Positions 8,402 to 19,339 of a DNA stretch of 64,000 nt are shown here, piece by piece. Under the pieces are notes generated by a model that saw only the letters and a list, made by a program, of their open reading frames with translations, was not told the DNA's origin and made no database searches. How positions within the stretch are numbered: the first letter of the stretch is position 1; every line of letters starts with the position of its first letter. Source of the stretch: Dipteris shenzhenensis (lineage: Eukaryota > Polypodiophyta > Polypodiopsida > Gleicheniales). The position numbers and the translations under genes were made by a program. Location of the stretch: NCBI GenBank assembly GCA_047967505.1, contig CM106540.1. One strand, 5' to 3'.

Positions 8402-10165
8402 ATGTTCTCTTATACAGGTGAATATTGTTATGGTCCAATGGGATTTCATCTCACAGACTATGCAATCTCTAGGATTTTGGGGGGAAATGCAGCATGTTAT
8501 TTATTGGTTATATTAGCAAAGCTGCTAGCATTTTGGCAGGTGATGTTACAAATCAATAGACTCTTTTTTGTTCGGTACGGCACGGCTATCCTCTCAGTGC
8601 TTTGTTTTATGCCATAGCTACTCAACCTATTCTTCAATACATGGATCATTTAGTAGCTATAGGTGCTTTGCATGATCTGGAGATACATGTCAGCAGGCTG
8701 TTGATTGCGCAGTCATATGCTGATGACGCCACCTTGTTGCTCAAGAACACAGAAAGGAATCTTTCATGCCTCATGCGTGCTTTATCTTTATATGGTCTGG
8801 CTGCTGGTCTGCAAGTAAATTTTCAGAAATCCAAACTTCTTCCTCTCCATGGGAAAGCTTGGCGTCATATCTTATGGCCAAGGGACATAGTTTTCCCCAC
8901 GCAGCTCGTAGGTCATCGTGGTTACCCCAAGGGACATAGTTTTCCCCATGCAGCTCGTATGTCATCTTGGTTACCCTTGGGGTGGAAAGGCACTTGTCAT
9001 CAGCACACGGACTAGGTGCTTGACATGCTTAAGAAGAAATTGGAAAACTGGAATACATCAATTGATTCCTGTTACATATATCCAATTTTGATTGCCCTTG
9101 ATTATGTTCGCGAAGCAGGACATCTCTTGTTTTATGTCTCATATCGTGGAGCTTTTCTGGCGGTCACGGTATCAATGCAAAGCCCTTAGGTTGCTTTCAG
9201 TGGATCACCTTTGCTCACCTAAAACGCATGGGGGACTGAATATCCTCAACATTCACATGAATATTCTATCTCACAAGGAAAAAATGATGTTGTAGTTCAT
9301 GCAGGGTGATCGGCCATGGATGTATATATATATGATGTGATATTTGATTTTACACTTGTCTTCTGCTGCCTTTGGTCACTGGCAGCCTACCCAATGGAAC
9401 TTTCTTCTGGGTCACATTAATGGCAAAGTAAAGGGATGCCCTTTTGTCACTCGCATGCTTTCTAATTGGAAGCACATACTCTCCGACCTTAAATGGAATG
9501 GCAACGATACTCTTGCGGGATTTTGTGTGTCGAGAGCCTTCATTGATCAAAGGTGTCCTACCCTCCGTTGGCTTTGTAGGAACCTTGTCGCTCTGTCCAA
9601 AGGGATTTGCATTGTAGATGATGTGCTTGATGCGGTTAAATCGGTGATTTCTTTTCCTGCAGCAATCCGACAGTATGCGTTGGACAGCATTATAGGCCTT
9701 TATGGTATTTATTGTCACAAATGCTCCATGGCTTTCTGCCAGTACCTCATCATGAGATTCTTTACCGCTTCAAGGATTGCATTCTCCAATCGGATGATCA
9801 TGTTCGCCGTGCACTACCGTTAGCTGAAATCATGGTTGCATATTTGTATAAGGTGTTGCTACCTCCTGGGTTTCTCTTCATCGCATCTGGTCTATGACAC
9901 GCGCCTCTCGGTGGCCGCGGAAAACATTGCAGCACATTTGGGCTTCAAAGCTCTCTCTTTGGCGAATTTTTTCTTATGGCGAGTTTTGTTTCGGGTTCTT
10001 CCATTTGGACAGATCTTGGCTCGTCCTCACATTGCTCCTGCCAGAGGTAAACAATGTGTGTCCTTGCGGGAGTTTATGCCTCATCTATTCTAGCATTGCC
10101 TTGAATCTCAAGATTTCTTGCTTTTATTACAGAACAACTTTTAGGCCCAACAAGCCCGCTACACA
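8402..10165 (+). pseudogene. LINE copy A, 3' half of reverse-transcriptase ORF
   Basis: Several plus-strand frames together read through the second half of a LINE ORF2. There is a palm segment near 8430 (GPMGF matching VQWDF of copy C) and then QSYADDATLLLKN at about 8713-8751 with the YADD catalytic box. Next come the thumb/connection (CLMRALSLYGLAAGLQVNF), the region around VELFWRSRYQCK, and a tail matching the zinc-binding (zf-RVT) part near 9960-10100. Frameshifts and stops break it. Copy C (minus strand, 46.3-51.3 kb) shows the same order. Reverse transcriptase of this class copies LINE RNA at a nicked target. This copy cannot do so. It contains a 50-bp tandem duplication (8882-8981). 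Confidence 0.75.
8882..8981. repeat. 50-bp direct tandem duplication inside LINE A
   Basis: Two copies of a unit starting GGGACATAGTTTTCCCCA and ending at TGGTTACCC differ at only a few positions. The second copy is absent from the equivalent place in copy C, so the duplication arose after insertion. Confidence 0.8.
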
Positions 10166-10853
10166 CAGCATATTCCTTGGCTGTTCAAGTCTCAGCTCTG
10201 AAGAGCCAAAGCAGCCTGAAGTAAGAAAAGTATAATAAAAAGATCAACGGTTACTACAAGAAATGAAACCTGAGGAAATTAATGCCAGGAAATGTGAGCA
10301 GCCTAGAAGAGTAATGCCAGGAACACCACGCAGCATTCGCAGAGAGAAGCAAGTTGTGTCTTCGCAATAGAGCATCATGGCAACAGCCTGACCAGCCCAA
10401 GAACCACATTCATAATTTTTGTCATATTCATCTGTTTCTTGCTTCAGTCTTTGGATCTTTAATGTTTCTTTTCTCCTCCTCACAAACACATTTGTCATGA
10501 TGGGCCACAAAATGGACCTCCAAGACAGACCGTTCCTAAGAACTATCCCCTCTGTGGATATCCTCATGGTCCCGTCTCAAGCCCTGCCATCATGTCTCTG
10601 GAATGGCTACTTCTATCTCCTTAATCCGGTGCCCTACTCCTCTCATATGCGCCATTCCTAAAATGCTCTGTAATAGCATTCAATTTGCAAAGCTGACAGC
10701 AACTACAAACATCTCTGCGAAGAAGTGAGGAACTCCGAAATTCCACAGACTTCACCCTTCCAATTATTACAAATTTCATGTTACGAAGGTTTTACTGGTA
10801 TTAGCTTGCCTCTTTAATTAATTTCTCAGTTCTGCATTTCCAATGAGCTTTAA
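10166..10853. other. No gene recognised; 36-bp tandem duplication at its end
   Basis: Follows the LINE A tail, which ends in an A-rich GTATAATAAAAAG stretch. Near 10815-10887 a 36-bp unit (TTAATTAATTTCTCAG plus TCTGCATTTCCAATGAGC) is present twice. Short frames at 10244-10661 show no motif. Confidence 0.4.
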
Positions 10854-11273
10854 TTAATTTCTCAGATCTGCATTTCCAATGAGCCCAAAGCGCATCTTCT
10901 CTCTCCAAGCAGCAGCCATGTAAGCATCAATTTGAATGTTGCCCACCCTCATTCTCTCGCACGGAAAACTTTTACACAAAGAGCATGCTAAATTGACCTT
11001 AACAGTCGGGGGCGCTCCATTCAAGCTCATAGCAATAAAATATGAAGCACACCTTGTCGTAGAGTGCCCTCGTCGGCTGACGGAGTTGTCCTTCGCAAAA
11101 AACGACAGCGCGCATGGCACGCTGATATTGAACAACTGGCATTTCCTAACCGCGAAGCAGGTATTACATCGAGCGAGTGATGGTGGGGAGCGGGTGATTT
11201 GGTCCATGACTGTGGTACGGACGTTAGTGATCTCTATTGGCCATTCGCCTTCAGGATATTCGGAAGCATGCAA
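10854..11273 (-). CDS. Hypothetical 139-residue protein
   Basis: A 139-codon frame from an ATG at 11271-11273. It has a more balanced base composition (near 50% GC) than the surrounding DNA. It contains several cysteines (CNTCF, CSLCKSFPCE) but not in a spacing I can assign to a zinc finger. It ends with a helical, mixed-charge stretch (AYMAAAWREKMRFG). A frame of similar length lies on the other strand, so chance is a real possibility. The ~103-bp repeats at 11399-11605 lie just upstream. Confidence 0.22.
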   Translation of the reverse strand: MHASEYPEGEWPIEITNVRTTVMDQITRSPPSLARCNTCFAVRKCQLFNISVPCALSFFAKDNSVSRRGHSTTRCASYFIAMSLNGAPPTVKVNLACSLCKSFPCERMRVGNIQIDAYMAAAWREKMRFGLIGNADLRN

Positions 11274-11398
11274 GCTAGATGTGATGCCTGCTGAAGTTGC
11301 GGGAATACCGCTGAGCGTCTTGCATCACTTCTCCATGAGATCGGGCGCACTCTCGAGCTCTACCACAAATCGATGCTTCCAATGAGTGTACCAGCTAT

Positions 11399-11605
11399 CC
11401 AAATGCTACTAATGGTCTAGAAAAGCTCGTGTCGTCCCACAAATCTATAGTTTCCGATGCATCGGCAGCTCACGTGCTGCAACCTCACGAGAACTGAGCG
11501 CCCAAATGCTACTAACGGTCTCGAAAAGCTCGTGCCGTACCACAATCTAAATCCACAAATCTATGCTTCCCGATGCATCGGCAAATTCACGTGCTGCGAC
11601 TCTTA
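11399..11605. repeat. Tandem repeat, ~103-bp unit
   Basis: Two clear units start CCAAATGCTACTAA at 11399 and 11502. Each contains GAAAAGCTCGTG, a GATGCATCGGCA core and CACGTGCTGC. Partial, more diverged units flank them (about 11343-11398 and 11640-11680). The CACGTG core is a G-box-like palindrome, but there is no evidence that it acts. Confidence 0.7.
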
Positions 11606-11699
11606 CGAGATCTTAGCTCCATCTTCATGCAGTAGCTGCTGAATTCTATAGAGAAGCTCACGTCGCACCACATATCCATTGAGGACTCAGGAGCCCAGA

Positions 11700-13490
11700 C
11701 TTTGCTATAATTGTCACCAGAGCCAGAGGCTGTTTTTTTATACTTCATGTGAGCCTGGCGGTGATTGGATTGCTTGTTACACGTGAAATAATTACCCGTA
11801 AAATTCGTTTTTCACTCCGACAGCCAGTGTTACATCGACGATTGGGACACTAGCAATGATTTTGTTTTCGTACACGTTTATGTGTCGAAAGCGTGAGCAC
11901 CTTCGAAGTTCGTGAACTGTCTTTGCGGAGGAGAAGAGATGCTTCACAAAGTTCACATGCTTTTGCAGTCGGGCACGTGTGAAGAGACTTGCCTATAGAA
12001 GTTGGAGACACATGATCCTACAAACACGTGGCAGCAAACTATTGGATACCATGCCTCTGTGTTCATGTTCCGCCTCGCTCCGTTCCCCTTGCTTGGCATG
12101 TCACAAGCGACACATCGGCATGTGTCTATTGGACTTCCATCAAATAGGAGCCATGTGCCCAGGGCAAGAAAGCCTAGAGCACTGTCGGTTTGGAGGTGTG
12201 GACATTTATTACATGCATTCTGGAATGGAGTTAGGCTACTGAAAACAAAGGTGGATGAAATTAGATTGGTTGAATCAAAGGCAGGCCGTTGAAATCAAAG
12301 GGCCCTGCGACTTTTGCTCAGGTGGGTTTTCGTGTGGATTTCGAAAGGGGCCCAAAACCACTTCCATTGTTCCATTCCTGCTCAGAGGCGTGGATTTCAA
12401 ACAAATCTCATGGTGGAGCGTGCGGAAAGTTAGAGCTATGCGTGGATTTCAAACAAATCTCATGTCGAACATGCATAAAGTTAGAGCTATCATCCCCTCC
12501 TACTCTCTGCGTAATTCAACTGTTTTCTCTATCCCATATCTATCTACTTGCTCTAGGAGCATATGGCCAGGCAACACCTCCAACAATCAGAGGTGTGCCG
12601 TTGATTACAGAGGTGGCATCTCCAAACATAGTTGCATTTGGCTACGCTCTCAGGGTTCTAAGACCACATCCCCTCTTCTTAGTCCTTTTCAAGTGATGAT
12701 TTGCACAATGAAAATCAAAATGACATTTCCTAATGTCTGAGTTGGTATGCTTTCAACAAGACAAAAGCCTAGCAAGACTTGAAATAGCCAAAAATATGTT
12801 GCACGCAACCACAATTACTCAAAAGAACTCGGAAAATGCTTGTCTCTATTATCATGCCTGGAGTCTTCACTTTGGATGCAAGTATAGCTGCCCGTTTTCT
12901 CCATCACTTTTCCCACAACGTACTTGGGAACCATGCAAATTGTTGTGATTCTCAGTCCAGAAGGCTATTTCACTCAATGAGGAATGGTTTTTAGCACATG
13001 GGAGGAAATCGACTGAGAGCTAGAAAAGGTGGTTCCACCCTATTCCATGCTATCCAAATTGTAGTTCTATCCTAAACACATCCCACCATGTGCTCAAAAT
13101 GAAAAAAACCAGGAAGAAACTTGAATCGGTTAGGTACAAAAGGGCACATAGCATCATCCTGTGTGTTTGGGAAATGGGAAGACATCATCTTATCCTTTCC
13201 CAATGTTTGCTTGCCGAGGCTTTCTTATAAAGCTCTTGAGCTTGATAACACTTCCTTTGTTAGATAGAAAACCCAACACCACCCTCATAGACTTACTTAT
13301 ATAGCACATTTCCTTGTGGAGTAATTTCCCACTCCATCATACCATATGTTGACATGTCAATCTGGATTTATTGAGGAGGAAATAGGCACACGATCTATAC
13401 ATGATCTGTGTGTAAGCATCGATGCCACCTAAACATCATGTGGAAAGAAAAGACATGTCCATATGCCAAGGCAAAATGCAAAAGTGCACG
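11700..13490. other. No gene recognised; 52-bp tandem duplication
   Basis: A 52-bp unit starting GTGGATTTCAAACAAATCT is duplicated at 12390-12441 and 12442-12492. Short overlapping frames around 11980-12950 carry no known motif. The segment ends at the Gypsy left LTR. Confidence 0.4.
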
Positions 13491-14238
13491 TGTTAACCCT
13501 CAAGTTAGCAGGTGACTCAAGTTATTTTGCCTGGGCTTGTTTGGACCAAGCTAGCTCAAATCGAGACCATTGATGTAAGAGGCAAAAGGATGGCCAACAC
13601 CAATGTGCAAGCAGTGCACCTCCAAACTTCACGGAGAGGCAAGGAGTCAAGAGCAACTGCGGGCCAATCAATAGGAGCAATCTAACAGATTGATGATGAT
13701 GAGTTAGGAAAGTTCTTAGTTCAACCGCCTCAATCCAGGTAGAGTGTCTAAGTATATAGGCAAGTTATAATGGGCTTTTTGACCAGAACTAGTCTTGTCT
13801 TATTATGTAGAGCTAGGAAGGTTAAGTCTGAGTTGATGCTGCTCATAGACTCCTAAGTCTAAGTTGAGGCAAGTAGGAGTGAGTGCGGGGGTCTAGTATT
13901 ATGGTTCTATAGCTACAAGATGGTTGTATTGACAAGGGACTTCTTGGATTATATACAACTACATTTGCATAATTAAATTCTCTCTCTATCTTCTACTCGT
14001 ATTCCACTTAAGTGAACTGTCACCTGTCTCCATACAGTTTGCTCACACAACACAAACCCTGTCTCCTAGTATTCCATCTTGACATTTGCTTCTGCACCGC
14101 AAGTGCAGTAGGAGGCCCAGCAAAGCAACCTTAGGACTGCAAGAGTGAGCATCTTCCTGTTGAGCTAAGCATAGACCTGCATCGAGTTGTGCACATGGAT
14201 CTCAGTCAACCTGGGGTGAGAGAAAAAGACCATCAACA
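13491..14238 (+). repeat. Left LTR of the Gypsy element
   Basis: Begins TGTTAACCC and ends CATCAACA. It aligns end to end with 21840-22563 apart from an indel near its start. Many differences from the right copy are transitions (for example the last eight bases CATCAACA against CGTTGATA). Confidence 0.75.
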
Positions 14239-15499
14239 TTTGGAAATCCTGCTGGGGATAGACAAGCTAAAAGGTTGAGTGGGGAATTGAGTAGATTGGG
14301 TATAGGAGTCTATCAAACCAAGTGTATAGATCATAAAATAACAGTATATACTAACTTGAGCAAAGCTATAGCAACTGGTTGGTTTAACAGATTACTTGAA
14401 AAGATTTGGTCCAAGGATTTCAAAGTTTTGCAAACATGTTTGATGACTAGTGTCAGGACTAGCAATTATTCTCGAGCAGCCCTTTGCATCATTCAAGCAT
14501 TCGACAATTTTTGAAACATGCTTGATGAGGAGAAAAGGATATGCAGCCAAGAGAGAAGACCACCTGCAAGGACGGAGGCACAGAGGTTGGCAGAATTTGG
14601 TTGACCAAGACGTTGCAATGAATTTGGATGACCAAGAGGCTGCAATGAATTCCAAGCCAGTACAAGATGACATTGGAACCATGGCAGCATAGCATAGGGC
14701 CACCTATAGAGGAGAGCTGGAGGTAGAAGAAGACATGGTCACGTGCATAGAGAGATGGCTTTTGACTATCATACCAACACCAAGAGTGAACCAGTTTCAA
14801 ATTTGCGTCCAAGATGGCTTGAGGCTTTCAACATGGAATCGACTTTTAGGTTCTAGCAAGAAGATTCCAAGCAATCATCTGCAAAAAGTCTAGATTTTGA
14901 GGAAGCCAACAAGTATGCCTATGGACCAAGCCATGAGCGTAGATCCCCAAGTTGAAGATACGAATATGGTACAAAGGCAAGACATGTCTCAACTAGGAAC
15001 GTCAAAAAAGGTTGTGCATGAATCGCAAACGAAACGACAAAGAAGGTTTGTCTATGAATCAAGATGCAGCAAGAGAGCAGTCATGATCTCAATCAGGCTT
15101 GACCAAGAATCCAATCATGGACAGAACCGAGCTAGTAGGAACTTGCACCATAGAATGACGTCTTGGTCAGAGGACACCTAGTCCTATTGCACCATCAAGT
15201 CATCGGCACAGTCGATTTAGCAAAAGCTTGCATAACAGCACAGTGTTGGGACAAAGGACATCTGGTCTTATTGCGCCATCGTCAAGAAACATGATATTGA
15301 GTCTTGTACCACTATCAAGAAACAAGACACCTAGTCTTGTGCATGGCCACCAAGCAATAAAACCCTAAGTCCTATACCACAAGCTGGATGTGGCCACATG
15401 TGACATCAAAGACCAAGCCCGGCGGTTCCAAAGGTTCTAGTGGTCAGAAGACATCATCACAAGCATGTCCATATGAGGAGCAACCCCACAGTCTTGAGT
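14239..15499 (+). other. Gypsy leader and 5' gag region, no recognisable domain
   Basis: Starts with the presumed primer-binding site. Short broken frames follow at 14275-15181 with a Gln/Met-rich, charged composition that could be diverged gag. I cannot identify a capsid domain. Confidence 0.4.
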
Positions 15500-16515
15500 T
15501 GTAACAATGAAGGTAAAGCCATTAATGCTTGTTAAGGTGAAATTCTAGGATTTCAAGGGGACTAAAGAAGATAACCCATATAGCTATTTGTAGAGTTTTT
15601 TGCAAGTTTTTCCCATTAATGGTGTTGTGACCAAAGAAGAGTACATGAATTATTTTCCTTGCACATTGACCAAGACAACACAATGCTAGTTTAACTAGTT
15701 CCCAATTGGTTACTTCAAATATTGGTAGTAGATGTCCGAGGCTTTTCTTAAGCGGTTCAGGTAGGAAATCAATAAAGAAGATGTCTGCACCAAGCTTAGT
15801 GACTTGAATCAAAGGGATAATAAGTCCATTCAAGATTTTGTCCTGAGGATGCGAGCCAAATGGCAAGTCACTTTATGCATGGTTGATTACAAGTTGCACT
15901 CAAATTGATCTAAGTGCAACCTGTAATCGCCAATCTGACAAAAACATACAAGAGTTCAAGCTGTTGCATTGGAGAAGAGTGGACCTACCAACAAGAAGAA
16001 GTGCAAGAAAAAGGTTGAAGGATGCTTTCACAAAACTAAAGAAGTTGAAGTTGACATTGAAAAAGGCCTTGAAAGACATGGGTTTCTAAGAGAAACCAAC
16101 CCAAACAAAAAAGATGCAACAAACTTCTAGGAAGGACATGAATGCAAAACCAAGTATTGTGAAACCTGCACCAAATTTGGTCATGATGAGTCTAACTATT
16201 GGTATGCAAATAAGAGGACTCCAGATGTGAACCAAATGGAAATTGAGCAAAAACATGGATGTCCACATAAAGTTTAAACCCGAGCAAGGCAAGGGTAAAG
16301 GTAAGAATGGTAAAGACAAGAACCAAGCTCCTTCACAAATTCAGAGTTGTTTTTGCAATGGTAATCACACCAAGGTTGAGTGTCCATTGCAGCAAGAGCA
16401 TTAACATGGATAGACGAGGAGTGGATCTTGGATGCCAAGTCATATTAGCAAAACTCCCAAACTCGATGGATGCTAATGCAAAAACCAAGTCACAAGGCCC
16501 TGTGGATAGTTAAAA
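15500..16515 (+). pseudogene. Gypsy gag relic with zinc-knuckle remnants
   Basis: The reading is split over several frames. One segment reads CETCTKFGHDESNYW, which fits CX2CX4HX4C except that the last Cys is Tyr. A second near 16346 reads CFCNGNHTKVEC, again a knuckle with a lost residue. Between them lies a Lys-rich linker. In intact elements gag packages the RNA. Stops and frame changes rule out function. Confidence 0.6.
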
Positions 16516-16943
16516 GGATCCACCCCCTTCGTCGGGAGATGTCAATTGGAAAGCACATAAACAATTTGCATTTTGGATGTCCCAAGAATCGAATCGCAAA
16601 GCACTAGTATAGATTTGGCACTTGATTTGAGAGTGGCACCACCAGTTGACAACTCAATTGAAGCTTCCAAAGTAAGCCTCAAGGTGAATCGAGTATTGAT
16701 GGAGACCCGAGTCCATAAATGAAAAAATCATGGGAGATATTCTGAAATATGAAGGTCAGCCTGATAGTAGCTAAATTATTGAAGATTGCTCTATATTGCA
16801 GAGAGTTCTTCCCACATTAGCTTCAAGTGGAGGAGAAGTAGGTCAGAGAGTGGCTTCCATCATCACCATTCCAGTCATTGACATCTAATAGTGGATGAAT
16901 AAGTTTACTAATCAATGTGAGGATTAAGAAGAATGCGTGAAGT

Positions 16944-17201
16944 GTGATTGTAGATGGTGATTCTAGAGTGAATATTATCTCAGAAGCTATTGTAAAGAGA
17001 TTCAAGCTCAAAAGTCTAAAGCCTTCCCCATTCCAAGTTTATATTGTGGAACATGAACCATTATGCATTATTTCTAACGTTGTTATTACCATTGATAGGG
17101 TGCATTATATTATTAGTCTACTCATTATTCCAATGGAAGAAAATTCCTATCCAATTCTCCTCGGGAGACCTTGCCTAAAAGGTACTAAGGTATTTGCATG
17201 A
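16944..17201 (+). pseudogene. Gypsy aspartic protease relic
   Basis: An 85-codon frame reads MIVDGDSRVNIISEAIVKRF near its start and SYPILLGRPCLK near its end. The spacing between the active-site-like VDG.S..NIIS and the LLGRPWL-like second signature is that of retropepsin-type proteases of plant Gypsy elements. The active-site triad is changed (DGD where DGG/DTG is expected). It has no start of its own and lies in order between gag and RT. Confidence 0.7.
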
Positions 17202-17529
17202 CTAGGGTTTTGAGTTGATCACCATCAAGACTAGAGCAACATAAGTTTAATCTAAGAAAAGTTTCAAAAAGTTATAGAGCAAAGGATTTGGAAGTCTCGG
17301 GAACTTCAGATCCTCCTAGTTGGAGAGCTCAACCTAACAAAAGATCAAAGCTATAAGATGGCAGAACAATATAATCTTTATCCAAATAATTTCACTGAAG
17401 ATGTGCTTCCTGAAAGAGAGCTAGTCGAGCCAAAGCTGACAGTCGCTTGGCTTGGTTCAGAACAATTGATTTTGAATCCAACACAAGAGCTCAATTTGAG
17501 AACCTAGTAAGAGGAACCAAAATCTGTGG

Positions 17530-17765
17530 TAATCAGTGCCCATGTGGTTGATGGACAACTTCAACTAGTTGAGGACTTGTTTATACAGTAAAAAGATGAA
17601 TTTGCTTGGAATTATTCTCACTTGGAAGGGGTTTCTCTAAAGATCTGTCAACACAATCCCACTTGTTCTAAATGCAAAGCCCAGAATGAATCCTAATTAT
17701 GTTAAGCAAGTCAAAGCTAAGTTGGATAAGCTCATACAAACAAGATTCATATGTGCAATTGATAG
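17530..17765 (+). pseudogene. Gypsy reverse-transcriptase N-terminal relic
   Basis: Reads KDEFAWNYSHLEGVSLKIC and, after a frame change, AKPRMNPNYVKQVKAKLDKL followed by a TRFI stretch. This is the conserved run-in to the Gypsy RT fingers. The rest of RT, including the catalytic YxDD box, and RNase H are missing: the sequence passes within about 250 bp into integrase. Confidence 0.7.
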
Positions 17766-17941
17766 ATACCAGCATCACATGATATTAAAGGGGTTACTAC
17801 TGAATTGTCGGATGCCCATTTGTTTGCTGTTGATTTCATAAAAACCAAGTATGATGACATGCTACACACCTATCTCAGGAGTGCAAGCAGTTGGCCTTGA
17901 AGGCTTGGACGTTACACCTTAATTTGTGGACAATTCTATCA

Positions 17942-18035
17942 CTAGGGTGCTGATGGTATCCTATGTAGATGGGTTTTGTATTGCTAGAGTGCTAATGGTA
18001 TCCTACATAGATGGGTTTTTCCACATGAGTGATCT
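17942..18035. repeat. 47-bp tandem duplication before integrase
   Basis: A unit containing GTGCTRATGGTATCCTAYR and TAGATGGGTTTT occurs twice in a row with only transitions and single-base changes between copies. Confidence 0.7.
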
Positions 18036-18036
18036 G

Positions 18037-18470
18037 TAGTACTTAGTGAGGTGCCACACAGGCTCTGCTGCAGGTCACTTTGGTGGCAATCTTACTGATC
18101 ATAATCTTTTGCAAGCTGGTTTGTGGTGGAGTACTATGTTCAAGGATGCCCATACTCACAGTGTTTAGTGTGATGTTTGTCAATGCACGTGCCATTTTAT
18201 TCCTCAAGATCATATGCTTTACAACCAAGTGAACTATGGGAGGCAATTCAGGAATAGGGGCTTGATTTCATGGGTCCGTTCAAGAATATGGCTTCATAGA
18301 ACAGATACATACTTGCAACCCAGTTTCTTGAAAATATTATTTGCAAATATGGATGCCCAATTGAGTTTGTTAGTGATCAAGGGACTCATTTTATGAAAAG
18401 TATTTGAATTACTAAGAAAGGGTTTAGGGTCATATAGGGTTGCTACAACATACTACCCAATTGTAATGGA
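18037..18470 (+). pseudogene. Gypsy integrase relic: HHCC knuckle and part of DDE core
   Basis: Reads RCHTGSAAGHFGGNLTDHN, then LLQAGLWWSTMFKDAHTHSV, a stop, then CDVCQC. This is the H-H-C-C zinc-binding N-terminus. Then GLDFMGPFKNMA carries the first catalytic Asp and CPIEFVSDQGTHF the second. The stretch between the two Asp residues is shorter than usual, so an internal deletion is likely. The third catalytic residue is not visible. Stops are present. Confidence 0.78.
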
Positions 18471-18539
18471 CCGGCCAAGTCAACCAATAAAACTCCTAAA
18501 TTAGCGTAGTAGATAGGAGGGATTGGGATACAAAACTTT

Positions 18540-18981
18540 GTTGTGTTAGGGGCTTATCAGATAGCTTACAAAGTCACAACCAATTTAACACTATTTTATA
18601 TGGCTTTTGGATTAGATGCTATTGTTCTAGTGGACTTTCTATTCCTGAGTCTGTGCATTGCTGCTGATCATCACCTTGGTGCTGCTGGTGTACAATGTGA
18701 AGATTAGACCATTGAAACCCAATCTCAAATTTGGTTAGAATGGGCCATATAGGTTGATTGATGTTCATGACAATGGTACAATTCAATCAGTTGCTTTTGG
18801 ATTAGATGCTATTGTTCTAGTGGACTTTCTATTCCTGAGTCTACATTGCTGCTGATCATCACCTTGGTGCTGCTGGTGTACAATGTGAAGATTAGACCAT
18901 TGAAACCCAATCTCAAATTTGGTTAGAATGGGCCATATAGGTTGATTGATGTTCATGACAATGGCATAATTCAATCAGTTG
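18540..18981 (+). pseudogene. Gypsy integrase C-terminal relic with 190-bp tandem duplication
   Basis: In one frame the unit reads MAFGLDAIVLVDFLF and in another LLVYNVKIRPLKPNLKFG, then NGPYRLIDVHDNGTIQ. These match the integrase C-terminal segment of Gypsy elements (the FGLDAIVP..., LKPNLKFG.GPY runs). The whole segment is duplicated in tandem: 18603-18792 and 18793-18981, nearly identical, with a 2-4 base deletion in the second copy. Confidence 0.72.
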
Positions 18982-19339
18982 ATTTGCAAGGCTAGGTGAT
19001 TCTTGATCAGTGGAAGCCTAGCTAAGCCATGTACAAAACTACTACAGTGAGCAGGTCACAAGTGCTTATATGGATGGCACATGGCAATGAGTGACTTAAA
19101 CTCATCGTAAGTAGGGCCAATCATGAGAGCAACCACAAGTTTGTTCCAACTAAGGTGTCATATGGGACACTATAATTGGTGGCACATCTTGTTCAATGAG
19201 CCCTTTCTACATGCAATAGCAAGGGCTATGAGGATTCAAACTCATATTTCCTAAGCTCCTTGCTTCTCCACACTTGTTTTCACACTTTCAAAAATCACCA
19301 TACCATACTCTTGCTATCACCCCTATCTTCACTTCTAGC

